DNA of 64,000 bases from positions 186,001-250,000 of the forward strand of contig NZ_BHVZ01000001.1 of the NCBI RefSeq assembly GCF_003865035.1. Direction: 5' to 3'. This document shows, in pieces, positions 1 through 8,638 of the stretch (its first letter is position 1; every line of letters starts with the position of its first letter). Origin of the DNA: Anaerotignum faecicola (GTDB taxonomy: Bacteria; Bacillota; Clostridia; Lachnospirales; Anaerotignaceae). The notes beneath the pieces were generated by a model. That model did not search any database. It was not told the origin of the DNA and saw nothing but the letters and a program-made list of their open reading frames with translations. A program made the translations under genes and the position numbers.

Positions 1-362
1 GACATCCTCTTCACCTCCATCCCAAATGGAAGCAACTCTCTGTTCATCATTATATTCTACTTTTCCAAAATGTTTTCCCAGTGCAGAAAATAAAACTAAC
101 GTCCGCCCATTTACATTAATTGCCGTCGGCAAGTCCTTGCTTTTTGTTTGAATCGTATCATCGAACATCGTTTTAATATCCGTTTTATATACATCAAACT
201 CCTTTTTCCCCACAACTCGTCTCTGCGTCAACTTTTCTATTTCCTTTTTATCGAAAGATTTCATAGATTTTTCTTCTGGCTTTGTAATCTTTACTGTACG
301 TGCATCTGAGTACTTGACAATGTAAATATAGCCAATAATAATGTGCAAAACATTTTTTTCAT
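1..362 (-). pseudogene. Frameshifted 5' end of a secreted stalk-domain (copper amine oxidase N-like) protein, cut by the window edge
   Basis: The ATG at 362-360 follows a GAGAGG Shine-Dalgarno and opens a signal-peptide-like run (MKKMFCTLLLAIF). That frame stops at 293-291. The frame two bases over is open from about 340 to the window edge and reads as a lysine-rich stretch followed by an INVNGRTLVLFSALGKHFGK motif, typical of the copper-amine-oxidase N-terminal (stalk) domain in clostridial exported proteins. The natural reading is a signal peptide separated from its mature domain by a frameshift near 300-340. A TTG start inside the second frame, giving a protein without a signal peptide, is the alternative. 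The DNA is more AT-rich than the next gene. Confidence 0.5.
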
Positions 363-477
363 AAACACCTCTCTATTCACTTTTCATTTAGACATAAAAC
401 TAAATTTATTTATATGTTCTACTTCAGTTTATTTTAACCTAAGGTAAGAGCAGCCTTTCCACCAACAGAAGTAAATC

Positions 478-1284
478 TTAGCCACAAAGCAACATATTTT
501 CAAACAAATCCTCATATGTTTCCTCTAATTTTCCAATTGTTTCAATATAAGAGCCGCTTCCCGTGTCGCTTTCTCCCAGCTTATAATAAATCTCGCCCGT
601 TGCTTTATCCACAAGGAACAGACGCACACCTTTGATAACCCAGAAGCTTGCGGTTTCATCCACGCATTGCAGCTTCTGAAATTCTGTCTGCATTTCGCCC
701 ACATACGGTGTTAGCTTCTGATAGCTCTCGCTTTTCCGGAACATCGGATCATAAAGCTGCAATTTTTCCTTTACATTCTGCACTGCTGTTTCCTTTGTGA
801 TTTTCTGCGCGCGGTTATCCAGATTGATGCAGGGATTCCCCATCGGCATCACTTCCTGCATACCATAGGTTACAGTCGCACCAAGCCGTGTCGCAAAAGC
901 GCGCACCGGAACATAAATCTCGTTTTCCACGCAGATTGTCTTGCCGGAAAGTGCCGTATCCTTCACTTCTTCCCTTTGCAGTCCCAGTGCATCGCACAAC
1001 GCCCCAAGCTCCATGAAGGCACGCCCGTTTTCAATGATGATATGCTCTGCAGACAGACCGCCATTGATGATGAGAAATGTATGCTTTTCTCCCTCCGTCA
1101 GCACAGTCTCCTGCCCGGAATCCGCCGTAAATCTATATTTCCATTCTCCCTTGTCAAAATCACTGTTTTCCGTATCCACGCTGTTCCGATAGCAGGGTGT
1201 ATGCACTTCCGCCGCCCATGCCTGCCCACAGAAAAGCTGTGAAAGCAGAAGTCCGCAAGCCAACATCCTTCTTAAATTCTTCAT
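478..1284 (-). CDS. Secreted stalk-domain (Cu_amine_oxidN1-like) protein
   Basis: 268 residues. A classical signal peptide (about residues 1-25, ending near AWA-AE) predicts export. Residues about 70-145 hold the stalk-domain pattern: FLIINGGL, a GRAFMELGALCDALGL segment and EIYVPVRAFATRLGATV. The C-terminal 110 residues resemble no domain I can name, but include a line about a value in context of tyrosine-rich SYQKLTPYVGEM and VDKATGEIYYKLGES, a pattern seen in PepSY/YpeB-like secreted modules. No catalytic motif is visible, so the copper-oxidase name is structural only. The start is preceded by AAAGGGG. It is monocistronic or the first of its unit; spoIVB lies downstream after a terminator-sized gap. 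Confidence 0.75.
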   Translation of the reverse strand: MKNLRRMLACGLLLSQLFCGQAWAAEVHTPCYRNSVDTENSDFDKGEWKYRFTADSGQETVLTEGEKHTFLIINGGLSAEHIIIENGRAFMELGALCDALGLQREEVKDTALSGKTICVENEIYVPVRAFATRLGATVTYGMQEVMPMGNPCINLDNRAQKITKETAVQNVKEKLQLYDPMFRKSESYQKLTPYVGEMQTEFQKLQCVDETASFWVIKGVRLFLVDKATGEIYYKLGESDTGSGSYIETIGKLEETYEDLFENMLLCG

Positions 1285-1382
1285 CGAAAAAACCCCTTTC
1301 CTTCAATTAGACACAAATCCGTTTTTTCTTTAATTATAAAGCAGAAAGCACAAAAAGGGAATATGTAAATAAAAATTGAAAA

Positions 1383-1410
1383 ATACGCACGACATTCCTG
1401 CCATGCGTAT
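1383..1410 (-). terminator. Rho-independent terminator after spoIVB
   Basis: Inverted repeat ATACGCA / TGCGTAT with a 14-base loop. Read on the minus strand it is followed by TTTTCAATTTTT, 11 bases after the spoIVB stop. Confidence 0.6.
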
Positions 1411-1420
1411 CTCTCAGAAT

Positions 1421-2440
1421 TTATGCTGCCATATTTTCCATGAAAATGCCGTAGCCCTTCGTCGGGTCTGCCAAAGTCACATGCGTCACTGCTCCCACAA
1501 GCTTTCCATCCTGCAAAATCGGCGAACCGCTCATGCCCTGTACAATGCCGCCTGTCAGCGCAAGCAGCCGTTCATCCATAATGCGGATATTCATATCCTT
1601 ATGCTGTCTTCCGCCGTTCTTCTCCAGACTTTCGATTTCCATGGCATACGCCTGCACGCCCTTACCCTCCAAATCGGAAAGCAGCACAGCCGCGCCCTTT
1701 TTTACCTCTGCCTTTGTGGCAACAGGATAGCTTTCACCTGCAAAAACGCCTGCCGCCGCCTTGCCATAAATGCCCGTTTCCGTATTTTTCTCGATTGCTG
1801 CAAGCTTCTCTTGCATCTCTACCTGCCCAATCAATTCACCGGCAGCACCCTTTTCCCCTTTCACAATTTCCGTCAGGGTGGTATCTACCACAGAGCCGCC
1901 ATGAATCACCATCAGTTCATCCGTATCCACATCATACACACCATGTCCCAATGCGCCGAAGGTACCGTTTTCCGCGTCATAATACGTCACTGTGCCGATG
2001 CCTTGGATACTGTCCCGAATCCATGCGCCAATCTGATAGGTCTGCGCGGTATTGCTTAGAACCGGTGTAATCTTCACCTCCTTCTGCCTGCCGTTTCGCT
2101 CCAGACGCAGACAAATCGGTTTCCCCTCGCTCTGCTGAATGGTTTTCATAAATGCTTCCTTATTCTCCTGCTTCTCGCCGTTTGCCTGCAAAATGCGGTC
2201 TCCGGCTTTCAGAAGTCCCTTGCTGGGTTCATGGCTTTCGTTATCCGCTCCGACTACGCTGCCTGTTTCCAAAACCAGAAGCCCTTCTGTATCCATCGTT
2301 ACGCCCACCGTTCTGCCGACAGGAATCAGCTTCCGCCGCTCCAACGCCTGTGCAGACTGTGGTACGCCTAACAGAATCGGAATGAAAACCGCAAAAAAAG
2401 GCAATACTGATAAAAAAATTTTTCTTATTTTCTGCTGCAT
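1421..2440 (-). CDS. spoIVB: SpoIVB intramembrane-signalling serine peptidase (S55 family)
   Basis: In Bacillus SpoIVB is secreted from the forespore and cleaves SpoIVFA, releasing SpoIVFB to activate sigma-K in the mother cell. Here an N-terminal membrane anchor (about residues 6-25) is followed by a PDZ domain around GLLKAGDRILQANGEK and a C-terminal S55 peptidase domain. Its GALGHGVYD holds the catalytic His (about 166) and GGIVQGMSGSP the catalytic Ser (about 304), with an upstream Asp in RIMDERL. I place the start at 2440 rather than at the upstream ATG 2473 because AGGAG sits five bases before it. The gene lies downstream of a D-Ala-D-Ala carboxypeptidase. Its presence supports an endospore former. 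Confidence 0.93.
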   Translation of the reverse strand: MQQKIRKIFLSVLPFFAVFIPILLGVPQSAQALERRKLIPVGRTVGVTMDTEGLLVLETGSVVGADNESHEPSKGLLKAGDRILQANGEKQENKEAFMKTIQQSEGKPICLRLERNGRQKEVKITPVLSNTAQTYQIGAWIRDSIQGIGTVTYYDAENGTFGALGHGVYDVDTDELMVIHGGSVVDTTLTEIVKGEKGAAGELIGQVEMQEKLAAIEKNTETGIYGKAAAGVFAGESYPVATKAEVKKGAAVLLSDLEGKGVQAYAMEIESLEKNGGRQHKDMNIRIMDERLLALTGGIVQGMSGSPILQDGKLVGAVTHVTLADPTKGYGIFMENMAA

Positions 2441-2664
2441 CTTCTCCTCTCCCAACCATATTTTTTGGAACAATTTTTTGCTCCAACCTTACTTTCTCCG
2501 AAACCCAAAAGCGATATACCGCCCAAAAGCACCAGAAACATACAGGAGGCGACAATACTGCCGAAATCGTTGATTGGGAAATTTTTTAATTTTCAACGGA
2601 AAACCCTGCATTGCATCATACAAATTCTGCTCCGACAGGAATTCATTTTCTGCGCCTTCTGCCC

Positions 2665-3831
2665 CTAAAACCATTGTCTTAACATTCTTTGCAGCATAGT
2701 ATTGATATTTGCTTTTTCAACAGCCTCTGCCGTAATCAAATCCGTCCTGCCGACCTCCTTCCCATGCAGCAAATAAATCAGTTCACCGACCTTCTCCCCT
2801 GCCGCAACCGGCGCATCCATGGCAGGCAAAAGCTCCGCTTTCGTTTCCCATTCACCGCCGATATCCTTTTTCAGAAGAATGGAAATCTCCTCCTGCACCA
2901 CAGCCGAAACGCTGTCCTTCATGCCCTTTGTCACAGGAATACGCCCCATTTCCTTCCCTGCGGGCAGTCCCTTTTCCGCGCTGTAATTGGCAAAGCCATA
3001 ATCCAGAAGCTTCATGGTTTCCTGAAAGCGCAGCTTGAAATCCGGTGCCGCCATCACAACGCCAATCAGGTGCAGCCCGTTGCGCTCCGCCGTCCCGGAA
3101 AGACAATAAAGTGCCTTGCCCGTAGAGCCTGTTTTCAGCCCCGTTGCACCCTCGTACCATTTGATCAGCTTATTCGTATTCGTTAAGCCAAATTCGGACT
3201 CCCCCTTGCGCGTTTTATGTATGATGGTATCCTGCCATGTGGTGGTGTATTTTTGAATTTCAGGGAATTTCGTCATCAGCTCCCGACTCATCAGCGCAAT
3301 ATCATACGCACTGGTTTCGTGTCCGTCCACATCCAGTCCGCAGGCATTGACAAAATGCGTTTCCTGCATCCCCAATTCCTCTGCCTTCCTGTTCATCCGC
3401 TCCACAAAGGCCTCCTCACTACCTGCCACAAACTCCGCCATGGCAACTGCCGCATCATTCGCAGATGCAATCGCAATACATTTCGTCAGCTCTGCGGCTG
3501 TCTGCGTTTCGCCCGACTCCAGAAAAACCTGTGAGCCACCCATACTCGCCGCATGCTCGCTCACCTGCACCGCTTCCTCCCATTCAAACTGTCCTGCCGC
3601 CTCCGCTTCGTAAATCAGCAATAATGTCATCACCTTTGTCACGCTGGCAGGCGGCATTGCCTCGTGACTGTTTTTTTCATATAAAATTGTTCCCGTACCT
3701 GCGTCCATCAGCACCGCACTTTTACTTTTCAGCTGCAATGCATCCGTTTCCGCCGCAAAAGCAGACAGGCTAAACCCAAGCGACAGCACAGACATCAGCA
3801 GTATCGCCAATACTCCCTTCCAATTCTTCAT
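2665..3831 (-). CDS. D-alanyl-D-alanine carboxypeptidase (PBP5/DacF-type, S11)
   Basis: 388 residues with a signal peptide ending near AFA-AE. It removes the terminal D-Ala of peptidoglycan pentapeptides outside the membrane. The three penicillin-binding active-site motifs are intact: SVTK (about 63-66), SAN (about 123-125) and KTG (about 233-235). The domain order is peptidase S11 and then the all-beta PBP5 C-terminal domain (from about 275). The last residues, MLQRMLRQWF, resemble the amphipathic membrane-anchoring helix of DacA/DacF. GGAGG precedes the ATG. Proximity to spoIVB hints at a sporulation DacF/DacB role, but DacA cannot be excluded, so no symbol is given. Confidence 0.93.
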   Translation of the reverse strand: MKNWKGVLAILLMSVLSLGFSLSAFAAETDALQLKSKSAVLMDAGTGTILYEKNSHEAMPPASVTKVMTLLLIYEAEAAGQFEWEEAVQVSEHAASMGGSQVFLESGETQTAAELTKCIAIASANDAAVAMAEFVAGSEEAFVERMNRKAEELGMQETHFVNACGLDVDGHETSAYDIALMSRELMTKFPEIQKYTTTWQDTIIHKTRKGESEFGLTNTNKLIKWYEGATGLKTGSTGKALYCLSGTAERNGLHLIGVVMAAPDFKLRFQETMKLLDYGFANYSAEKGLPAGKEMGRIPVTKGMKDSVSAVVQEEISILLKKDIGGEWETKAELLPAMDAPVAAGEKVGELIYLLHGKEVGRTDLITAEAVEKANINTMLQRMLRQWF

Positions 3832-3922
3832 CCGCCCATTCCTCCCAGATATTCTTATGGATACTCTATGCTTTTCCCCGCTGAAGTATGCAGACGGCGA
3901 AATTCTTAAGAGTTTTTTAAAT

Positions 3923-3950
3923 TTGACTGATTTTTACAAAAGTCTGTAAT
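3923..3950 (+). promoter_or_regulatory. Candidate sigma-A promoter of the SLH-repeat gene
   Basis: TTGACT at 3923-3928, a 16-base spacer, then TGTAAT at 3945-3950, about 80 bases before the start codon. A second TATACT at 3958 lacks a well-spaced -35. Confidence 0.4.
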
Positions 3951-4030
3951 TTTGTTGTATACTGTTGCTATAGCAGAAAAAAATTTGTTATAATCTTACT
4001 ATTGATGAAAAGAAAAGGAGGGTATTCTCT

Positions 4031-6028
4031 ATGAAAAAGACAAAACATACTGTAGCCTTGGCTCTGGCGGCAATGCTGGCGTGCCAACCGCTTTCTGTTT
4101 ATGCGGCAACCTTTGCCGATATGAATCAGGCTCCTTGGGCGGGTGCCGAAGCATCCATCAATAAGGCGGCAAGCCTGGGTCTGGTTGTTGGGGAAACCAG
4201 AAACGGCAAAAACCATTTTCGCCCCAGAGATTCTGTTTCTCTGTCCGAATCCTGCCAGCTGGCGTATAAGCTGCTGATACAGACAGGCAAGGCAAAGGCG
4301 GATGACAGCGTAACCCAGAAATGGACTCCCATCATGAATGCTTACGGCATCCAGAGCTGGGCATATCCTGCCGTTTCCTACTGCTTGGAAAACGGGATTC
4401 TGGCTACCTCTAACCTGAGCGGCTTCATGAAAAACGGCTCTAATCTGCCTGCCACAAGAGAACAGGCAGCAACCATTCTTGGGCGCGCCTTAACAAAGGG
4501 GGTTTCTTCCTACACAGCAAATGAAACCACAACCACCTTCCTGGACAACAGCAGCATTTCCACAGAAGCGAAGCCCTATGTTGCCCTGCTGAAAAGGGTA
4601 GGCGTAGTCAATGGGGACAATTCCAATAAATTCAACCCCAAAAAGACACTGAACCGCACAGAAACCGCAGTTCTGGTAACAAACCTGTATGGTGTACTGG
4701 AAAAGGCAACCACACCGACCACACCCACAACTCCGACAACACCTGCCAACCCGACCATCTCCACGCAGAAGGGTACGGTTGCGACCATGACAAAATTCTA
4801 TGTCAATCTGAAGGACAGCGCAGCCTACTATATGCTGGCATCCGGCGGCACAACCATCACACTGAACGGTTCTTCTGCCACCATGAGCGATGTCGTAAAG
4901 CTATATAAGGCAGGCACCTCTATTGATGTTACCCTGACGCTCGACAGCAGCCTGCATATCACCAAGCTGGAGGCTACCTATAAGGAAACCAAGAAAACCA
5001 AAGGCAGCCTGACAAAGGTGAGATATAATAAAACGGATAAAGAAGGCTCTATCACGATTGATAAGGACAGCACCTACTCCTTTACCGACAAAGACGATGT
5101 AGATATCCGTATCGACAAAAAGAGCTATAGCCTGAAGGAATTGTACGACCTATTCACAAAGGCAGAGGATGACAAAGCAACCATTGAGGTCGAGGTTACC
5201 CTTGACAACAAAGGAAATCTGACAAAAATCACAGGCAGCACAAAGGAAAGCAGCAGCAGTGATTCCATAAAGGGCAAGGTTTCCAAGGTGAATTATGATA
5301 AGTCCGACAAAACAGGCTATATTCAGCTGAAAAATAAAACCACAAAATATTACATCGATGATACAGATGATGTAACCGTAAAGATTGACAACAAAACAAA
5401 AGACTACAAAGATCTGTATAATCTGTACGATGATGGGGATAGCACCATTACCGTTACACTGACATTGGATAAAAAGGATTATGTTACTAAAATTACAGCA
5501 ACTACCTCCGACAGCGAGGATGATGCAGACGGCAATGTTGCAAACGTTACCTATAAGGAAAACAAGGACACCGGTACGGTAAAAATCGGCAGCAAGACCT
5601 ATGATATTGATGATGTAGATGATGTCGATATCTCCATTACCGACGGTTCCGATAAGATTAAAACATGGAAGGATTTCTATAATGCCTATAAGGACAAAAA
5701 GGTCATGAATGTTTCCGCTACCGTGAAAAATGATGAGGTAACAAAAATCACAGGTAAGGTAACGGAGGCAAAGGGCGAATATTCCAAGCATGGCACGGAT
5801 TATATCAAAATTGAAGGCAAATACAGCAATAATGTCTCCCGCTATGATTTTGATAAAGATGATATTGATACCATCAAAGCAAACATCACCAATGCTTCCT
5901 ATGTGAAAACACTGGAAGATCTGATTGATGAAATTCTGAATGATTTTGGCAAGGGTGACAAGCTCGACCTTGTTCTCACACTGGATAAAAACGGAAATAT
6001 CACAAAAATCTCCGGCGAATATAAATAA
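4031..6028 (+). CDS. S-layer-homology surface protein with five tandem ~85-residue repeats
   Basis: 665 residues. A signal peptide (1-25, ending VYA-AT) is followed by three SLH domains (about 26-230; for example FADMNQAPWAGAEASINKA and FLDNSSISTEAKPYVALLK). SLH domains bind pyruvylated secondary cell-wall polymer, so the protein should be non-covalently wall-anchored. A TTPTTPTTP linker (about 232-242) leads to five tandem repeats of about 80-90 residues. Each begins KGxxxKVxYxK, contains a YxxDDxDDVxxxI core and ends VTLDxxGNLTKITG. The repeats are rich in Asp and Lys and may be calcium-responsive, which is inference. AAAGGAGG precedes the ATG. No enzymatic motif is visible; a structural S-layer or adhesin role is likely. 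Confidence 0.88.
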   Translation: MKKTKHTVALALAAMLACQPLSVYAATFADMNQAPWAGAEASINKAASLGLVVGETRNGKNHFRPRDSVSLSESCQLAYKLLIQTGKAKADDSVTQKWTPIMNAYGIQSWAYPAVSYCLENGILATSNLSGFMKNGSNLPATREQAATILGRALTKGVSSYTANETTTTFLDNSSISTEAKPYVALLKRVGVVNGDNSNKFNPKKTLNRTETAVLVTNLYGVLEKATTPTTPTTPTTPANPTISTQKGTVATMTKFYVNLKDSAAYYMLASGGTTITLNGSSATMSDVVKLYKAGTSIDVTLTLDSSLHITKLEATYKETKKTKGSLTKVRYNKTDKEGSITIDKDSTYSFTDKDDVDIRIDKKSYSLKELYDLFTKAEDDKATIEVEVTLDNKGNLTKITGSTKESSSSDSIKGKVSKVNYDKSDKTGYIQLKNKTTKYYIDDTDDVTVKIDNKTKDYKDLYNLYDDGDSTITVTLTLDKKDYVTKITATTSDSEDDADGNVANVTYKENKDTGTVKIGSKTYDIDDVDDVDISITDGSDKIKTWKDFYNAYKDKKVMNVSATVKNDEVTKITGKVTEAKGEYSKHGTDYIKIEGKYSNNVSRYDFDKDDIDTIKANITNASYVKTLEDLIDEILNDFGKGDKLDLVLTLDKNGNITKISGEYK

Positions 6029-6091
6029 TTTCGCCAAAACGTACTGACCATAAAGGGCAACACCTGCATGAAAAGGCGTTCAGACAAAAAT

Positions 6092-6121
6092 CATAAAAGC
6101 AAAGGAATTTTCCTTTTTATG
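6092..6121 (+). other. Stem-loop upstream of the ABC-importer terminator hairpin
   Basis: CATAAA...TTTATG and AAAGGAA...TTCCTTT pair into one AT-rich stem ending exactly where the next hairpin starts. The two share the TG at 6120-6121. It could be part of a terminator pair or an attenuator. Confidence 0.35.
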
Positions 6122-6151
6122 AGTCTGCGCTTTTGCGTGGACTCATTTTTT
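6120..6151 (+). terminator. Rho-independent terminator just before the ABC importer start
   Basis: TGAGTC and GACTCA flank an inner GCGC/GCGT pairing, followed by six T residues (6146-6151). It ends 13 bases before the permease ATG and partly abuts its Shine-Dalgarno. It may end SLH transcription or attenuate the importer operon. Confidence 0.6.
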
Positions 6152-6164
6152 ATAGGAGTATTAT

Positions 6165-6932
6165 ATGAAAAAAATACATTCGGCATTTGCGCCGTTTCTC
6201 GGCATCCTCCTTCTTCTTGCGGTCTGGTTTCTGCTTTGCCGCGCAGAGATATTCAGTCCCTATCTTCTGCCGACACCGCAAAAGGTGTTCGACAGCTTTC
6301 TGCGCATGCTTTTCTCCGGAGAATTGCTTCGGGATGTGCTGATTTCCTTTATCCGTATTCTGAAGGGCTTCTGTATTGCTTTTCTGCTTGCGTTTCTGCT
6401 GGGGATGTTCCGCACGCTCCTGCCTGCCGCAGAAAAATATTATGACGCAATCGTGCAGTTTTTCCGCAATGTACCGCCGCTGAGTCTGATTCCGCTTCTG
6501 ATTCTCTGGTGCGGCATCGGGGAAACCACAAAAACCGTTATTATCGTGCTGGCATCCTTCTTCCCGATGTATCTGAACATCGTAAAAGGCTTTACGGGCT
6601 GTGACCAAAGGCTATTGGAGGTTGGGGATGCCTTCGGCTACACAAAATTTGAAAAATTCCGCTATATCCTCCTGCCCTATGCCTCCGCCGATATTCTCGT
6701 TGGAATGCGCATCGGCATGGGCTATAGCTGGCGTGCCATCATCGCGGCAGAAATGATTGCAGCCTCCAGCGGTATCGGGCATCTGATTCTGTTCGCACAG
6801 CAGCTGAGCCGCACCGATAAGGTGATTGTCGGCATTTTTGTGGTTGGGCTTGTCGGCCTTGCAACCGATAAATGCTTCGGCTTTTTGCTGAAAAAATTAT
6901 TTAAGGGGAATGGTGAAAATGGCTGGAATTGA
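6165..6932 (+). CDS. ABC importer permease (SsuC/TauC-like)
   Basis: 255 residues, about six hydrophobic segments. The inner-membrane-component motif sits around GYTKFEKFRYILLPYASADILVGMR (the EAA-type loop that contacts the ATPase). FRNVPPLSLIPLLILWCGIGETTK is typical of the nitrate/sulfonate/taurine/THI5 permease family. With the ATPase and lipoprotein that follow it forms a complete importer. The substrate cannot be read from sequence; sulfonates, nitrate, riboflavin or pyrimidine precursors are all transported by relatives. The start has AGGAG seven bases upstream. The 3' end overlaps the ATPase gene, implying translational coupling. Confidence 0.88.
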   Translation: MKKIHSAFAPFLGILLLLAVWFLLCRAEIFSPYLLPTPQKVFDSFLRMLFSGELLRDVLISFIRILKGFCIAFLLAFLLGMFRTLLPAAEKYYDAIVQFFRNVPPLSLIPLLILWCGIGETTKTVIIVLASFFPMYLNIVKGFTGCDQRLLEVGDAFGYTKFEKFRYILLPYASADILVGMRIGMGYSWRAIIAAEMIAASSGIGHLILFAQQLSRTDKVIVGIFVVGLVGLATDKCFGFLLKKLFKGNGENGWN

Positions 6933-7629
6933 ATTAAAGCATATACAGAAGGCATACACCGTAGACGGGTGGACGTTCCCCGTTTTAAAGGACATCTGCT
7001 TGCAGATTCCCGAAAACCGCATCACTGTCCTTCTTGGGAAAAGCGGCTGCGGCAAAACCACTCTGCTTCGCTTAGTGGGGGATTTGGAGGAGCCAAACGG
7101 CGGAGAAATTCACTTTGCGGTCACGCATAAAACCGCCTTTGTGTTTCAGGAGCCGCGGCTCATGCCTTGGCTGACTGTGTGGGATAATACTATTTTCGGA
7201 CTGAAAAAGCAATCCTATGATACAGGAGAAATCCAAGCCCTGCTGGAAACGGTTGGTCTGGATGGCTTTCAGAAGGCCTATCCCCATCAGCTTTCGGGCG
7301 GAATGCAGCAAAGAACCGCTATCGCGCGTGCTTTGGCGTATGCGCCCTCCTTCCTTCTGATGGATGAGCCCTTTGCCGCATTGGATCATTTCACGCGCAC
7401 ACAGCTGCAGAAGGAACTGATTCGCCTGCAAAAAAGCCAAAATACGGGGATTTTATTCGTCACCCACAGCATTGATGAGGCCCTGCTTCTGGGGCATAAA
7501 ATTGCCTTTCTTGAGGATGGATGCATCAAAAAGGAATTTCTTTTGGATACGGATTGCGAAAATCGCGATTTATTATCCAAGGAACTGATTGAACTGAAAC
7601 GGGAAATTCTTGCACAGCTTCATTTATAA
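6919..7629 (+). CDS. ABC importer ATP-binding protein (SsuB/TauB-like)
   Basis: About 236 residues from the ATG at 6919. An ATG at 6910 is in frame but lies only one base after GGGG, so I prefer the later one. Walker A GKSGCGKTT, Q-loop VFQEPRLMPW, signature LSGGMQQRTAIARA, Walker B FLLMDEPFAALD and H-loop FVTHSIDEA are all intact, so it is an active ATPase. The VFQEPRLMPW Q-loop is characteristic of the nitrate/sulfonate/taurine group. It overlaps the permease by 14 bases. A short AACTGTC/GGCAGTT hairpin at about 7634-7651 separates it from the lipoprotein gene and could be an mRNA-stability element. Confidence 0.92.
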   Translation: MAGIELKHIQKAYTVDGWTFPVLKDICLQIPENRITVLLGKSGCGKTTLLRLVGDLEEPNGGEIHFAVTHKTAFVFQEPRLMPWLTVWDNTIFGLKKQSYDTGEIQALLETVGLDGFQKAYPHQLSGGMQQRTAIARALAYAPSFLLMDEPFAALDHFTRTQLQKELIRLQKSQNTGILFVTHSIDEALLLGHKIAFLEDGCIKKEFLLDTDCENRDLLSKELIELKREILAQLHL

Positions 7630-7693
7630 AAAAACTGTCTTTCGGCAGTTAAAATAAGCATTTTATCATTTAAAAATTTAGGAGGTATTACAA

Positions 7694-8638
7694 ATGAAAA
7701 AAAGATTGATTGGCATGGCAATGGCAGCCATTCTGGCTATGACGGCGCTGACAGGCTGCGGCACCGCAGAGGATACATCCTCTCTCGATTCGCTGACCTT
7801 CACCTATGTCACCTCTCCCCTGAACCTGCCCTCTATCGTGGAAAAGGAGGAAGGCATTTTCACAAAAGCCTTTGCGGATGACGGCATCGAGGTGAAATAT
7901 GCAGAAATCACCTCCGGCGCAGACCAGACACAGGCACTGGCAGCCGGCGATGTACAGGTGCTGTATGCCGTTGGCGCAACCTCTGTCATTCTTTCTGCCG
8001 CAAATGATGCGGATATCAAGGTGCTGAATATGTATAGCCGCTCTCCCAAGGCATTCTGCATGTATTCCAAGGATGAAAGCATCAGCTCCCCTGCGGATTT
8101 GCGCGGCAAAACCATTGCAGGCCCTGTCGGCACAAATCTGCATGAACTCTTGGCGGCATATCTTGCAACCGCGGATATGACAGTGGATGATGTAAACTTC
8201 GTGAATATGGGCATTCCCGAAGCAAAGGCAGGTCTGGAAGGCGGCAGTGTGGATGTGGCATTGCTGGCAGGTGCAGCCGCATATCAGACACAGCAGCAGG
8301 GCTATCACCTAATTACCGACGGCGAGGGCTTGATTAACGCCATCATTGCAGTAGCAGTCACAAATAAATTCTATGAAGCGCACCCCGAAATCATCGAAAA
8401 GCTGCAATCCGCACAGGCAGAAATCGCAGACTTTATGCAGAACCACGAGCAGGAAGCCTACGAAATGGCAGCAGCGGAGCTGGATTTGGATGTGGATGCC
8501 GTAAAGGAAATGGCGCAGTATTATGACTTCTCCACAGAGATTACTGCTGCGGATAAGGAGGGCTTCCAGCGCACCGCTGATTTCATGTATCAGGCAGGCA
8601 TGATTGAAAAGGAGCTGGATGTAAATACATTATTTTAA
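7694..8638 (+). CDS. ABC importer substrate-binding lipoprotein (NMT1/THI5-SsuA family)
   Basis: 314 residues. A lipoprotein signal (MKKRLIGM...) has lipobox LTGC with the acylated Cys near residue 22, so the protein should be tethered to the outer membrane leaflet. The body matches the two-lobed NMT1/THI5/SsuA fold: a SPLNLPSIVEKEEGIF N-terminal hinge, QTQALAAGDVQVLYAVGATS, DLRGKTIAGPVGTNLHELL, and GSVDVALLAGAAAY in the second lobe. AGGAGG precedes the ATG. It is the last gene of the operon and meets the convergent gene end to end. A perfect bidirectional terminator lies 75 bases downstream. Confidence 0.9.
   Translation: MKKRLIGMAMAAILAMTALTGCGTAEDTSSLDSLTFTYVTSPLNLPSIVEKEEGIFTKAFADDGIEVKYAEITSGADQTQALAAGDVQVLYAVGATSVILSAANDADIKVLNMYSRSPKAFCMYSKDESISSPADLRGKTIAGPVGTNLHELLAAYLATADMTVDDVNFVNMGIPEAKAGLEGGSVDVALLAGAAAYQTQQQGYHLITDGEGLINAIIAVAVTNKFYEAHPEIIEKLQSAQAEIADFMQNHEQEAYEMAAAELDLDVDAVKEMAQYYDFSTEITAADKEGFQRTADFMYQAGMIEKELDVNTLF

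Noticed and set aside
2475..2664. Short frames between spoIVB and the carboxypeptidase gene, including a hydrophobic MFLVLLGGISLLGFGE stretch
   Set aside because: Each is short, lacks a ribosome-binding site and overlaps another; the hydrophobic stretch has no full start or family match.
5150..6037. Long minus-strand frame (about 295 codons) inside the SLH repeat gene
   Set aside because: Antisense of the Asp/Lys-rich repeats gives an Ile/Cys-rich artefact with no start signal; the plus-strand frame has signal peptide and SLH domains.
7688..8308. Minus-strand Cys-rich frame opposite the ABC lipoprotein
   Set aside because: Shadow of a real gene; no ribosome-binding site or domain.
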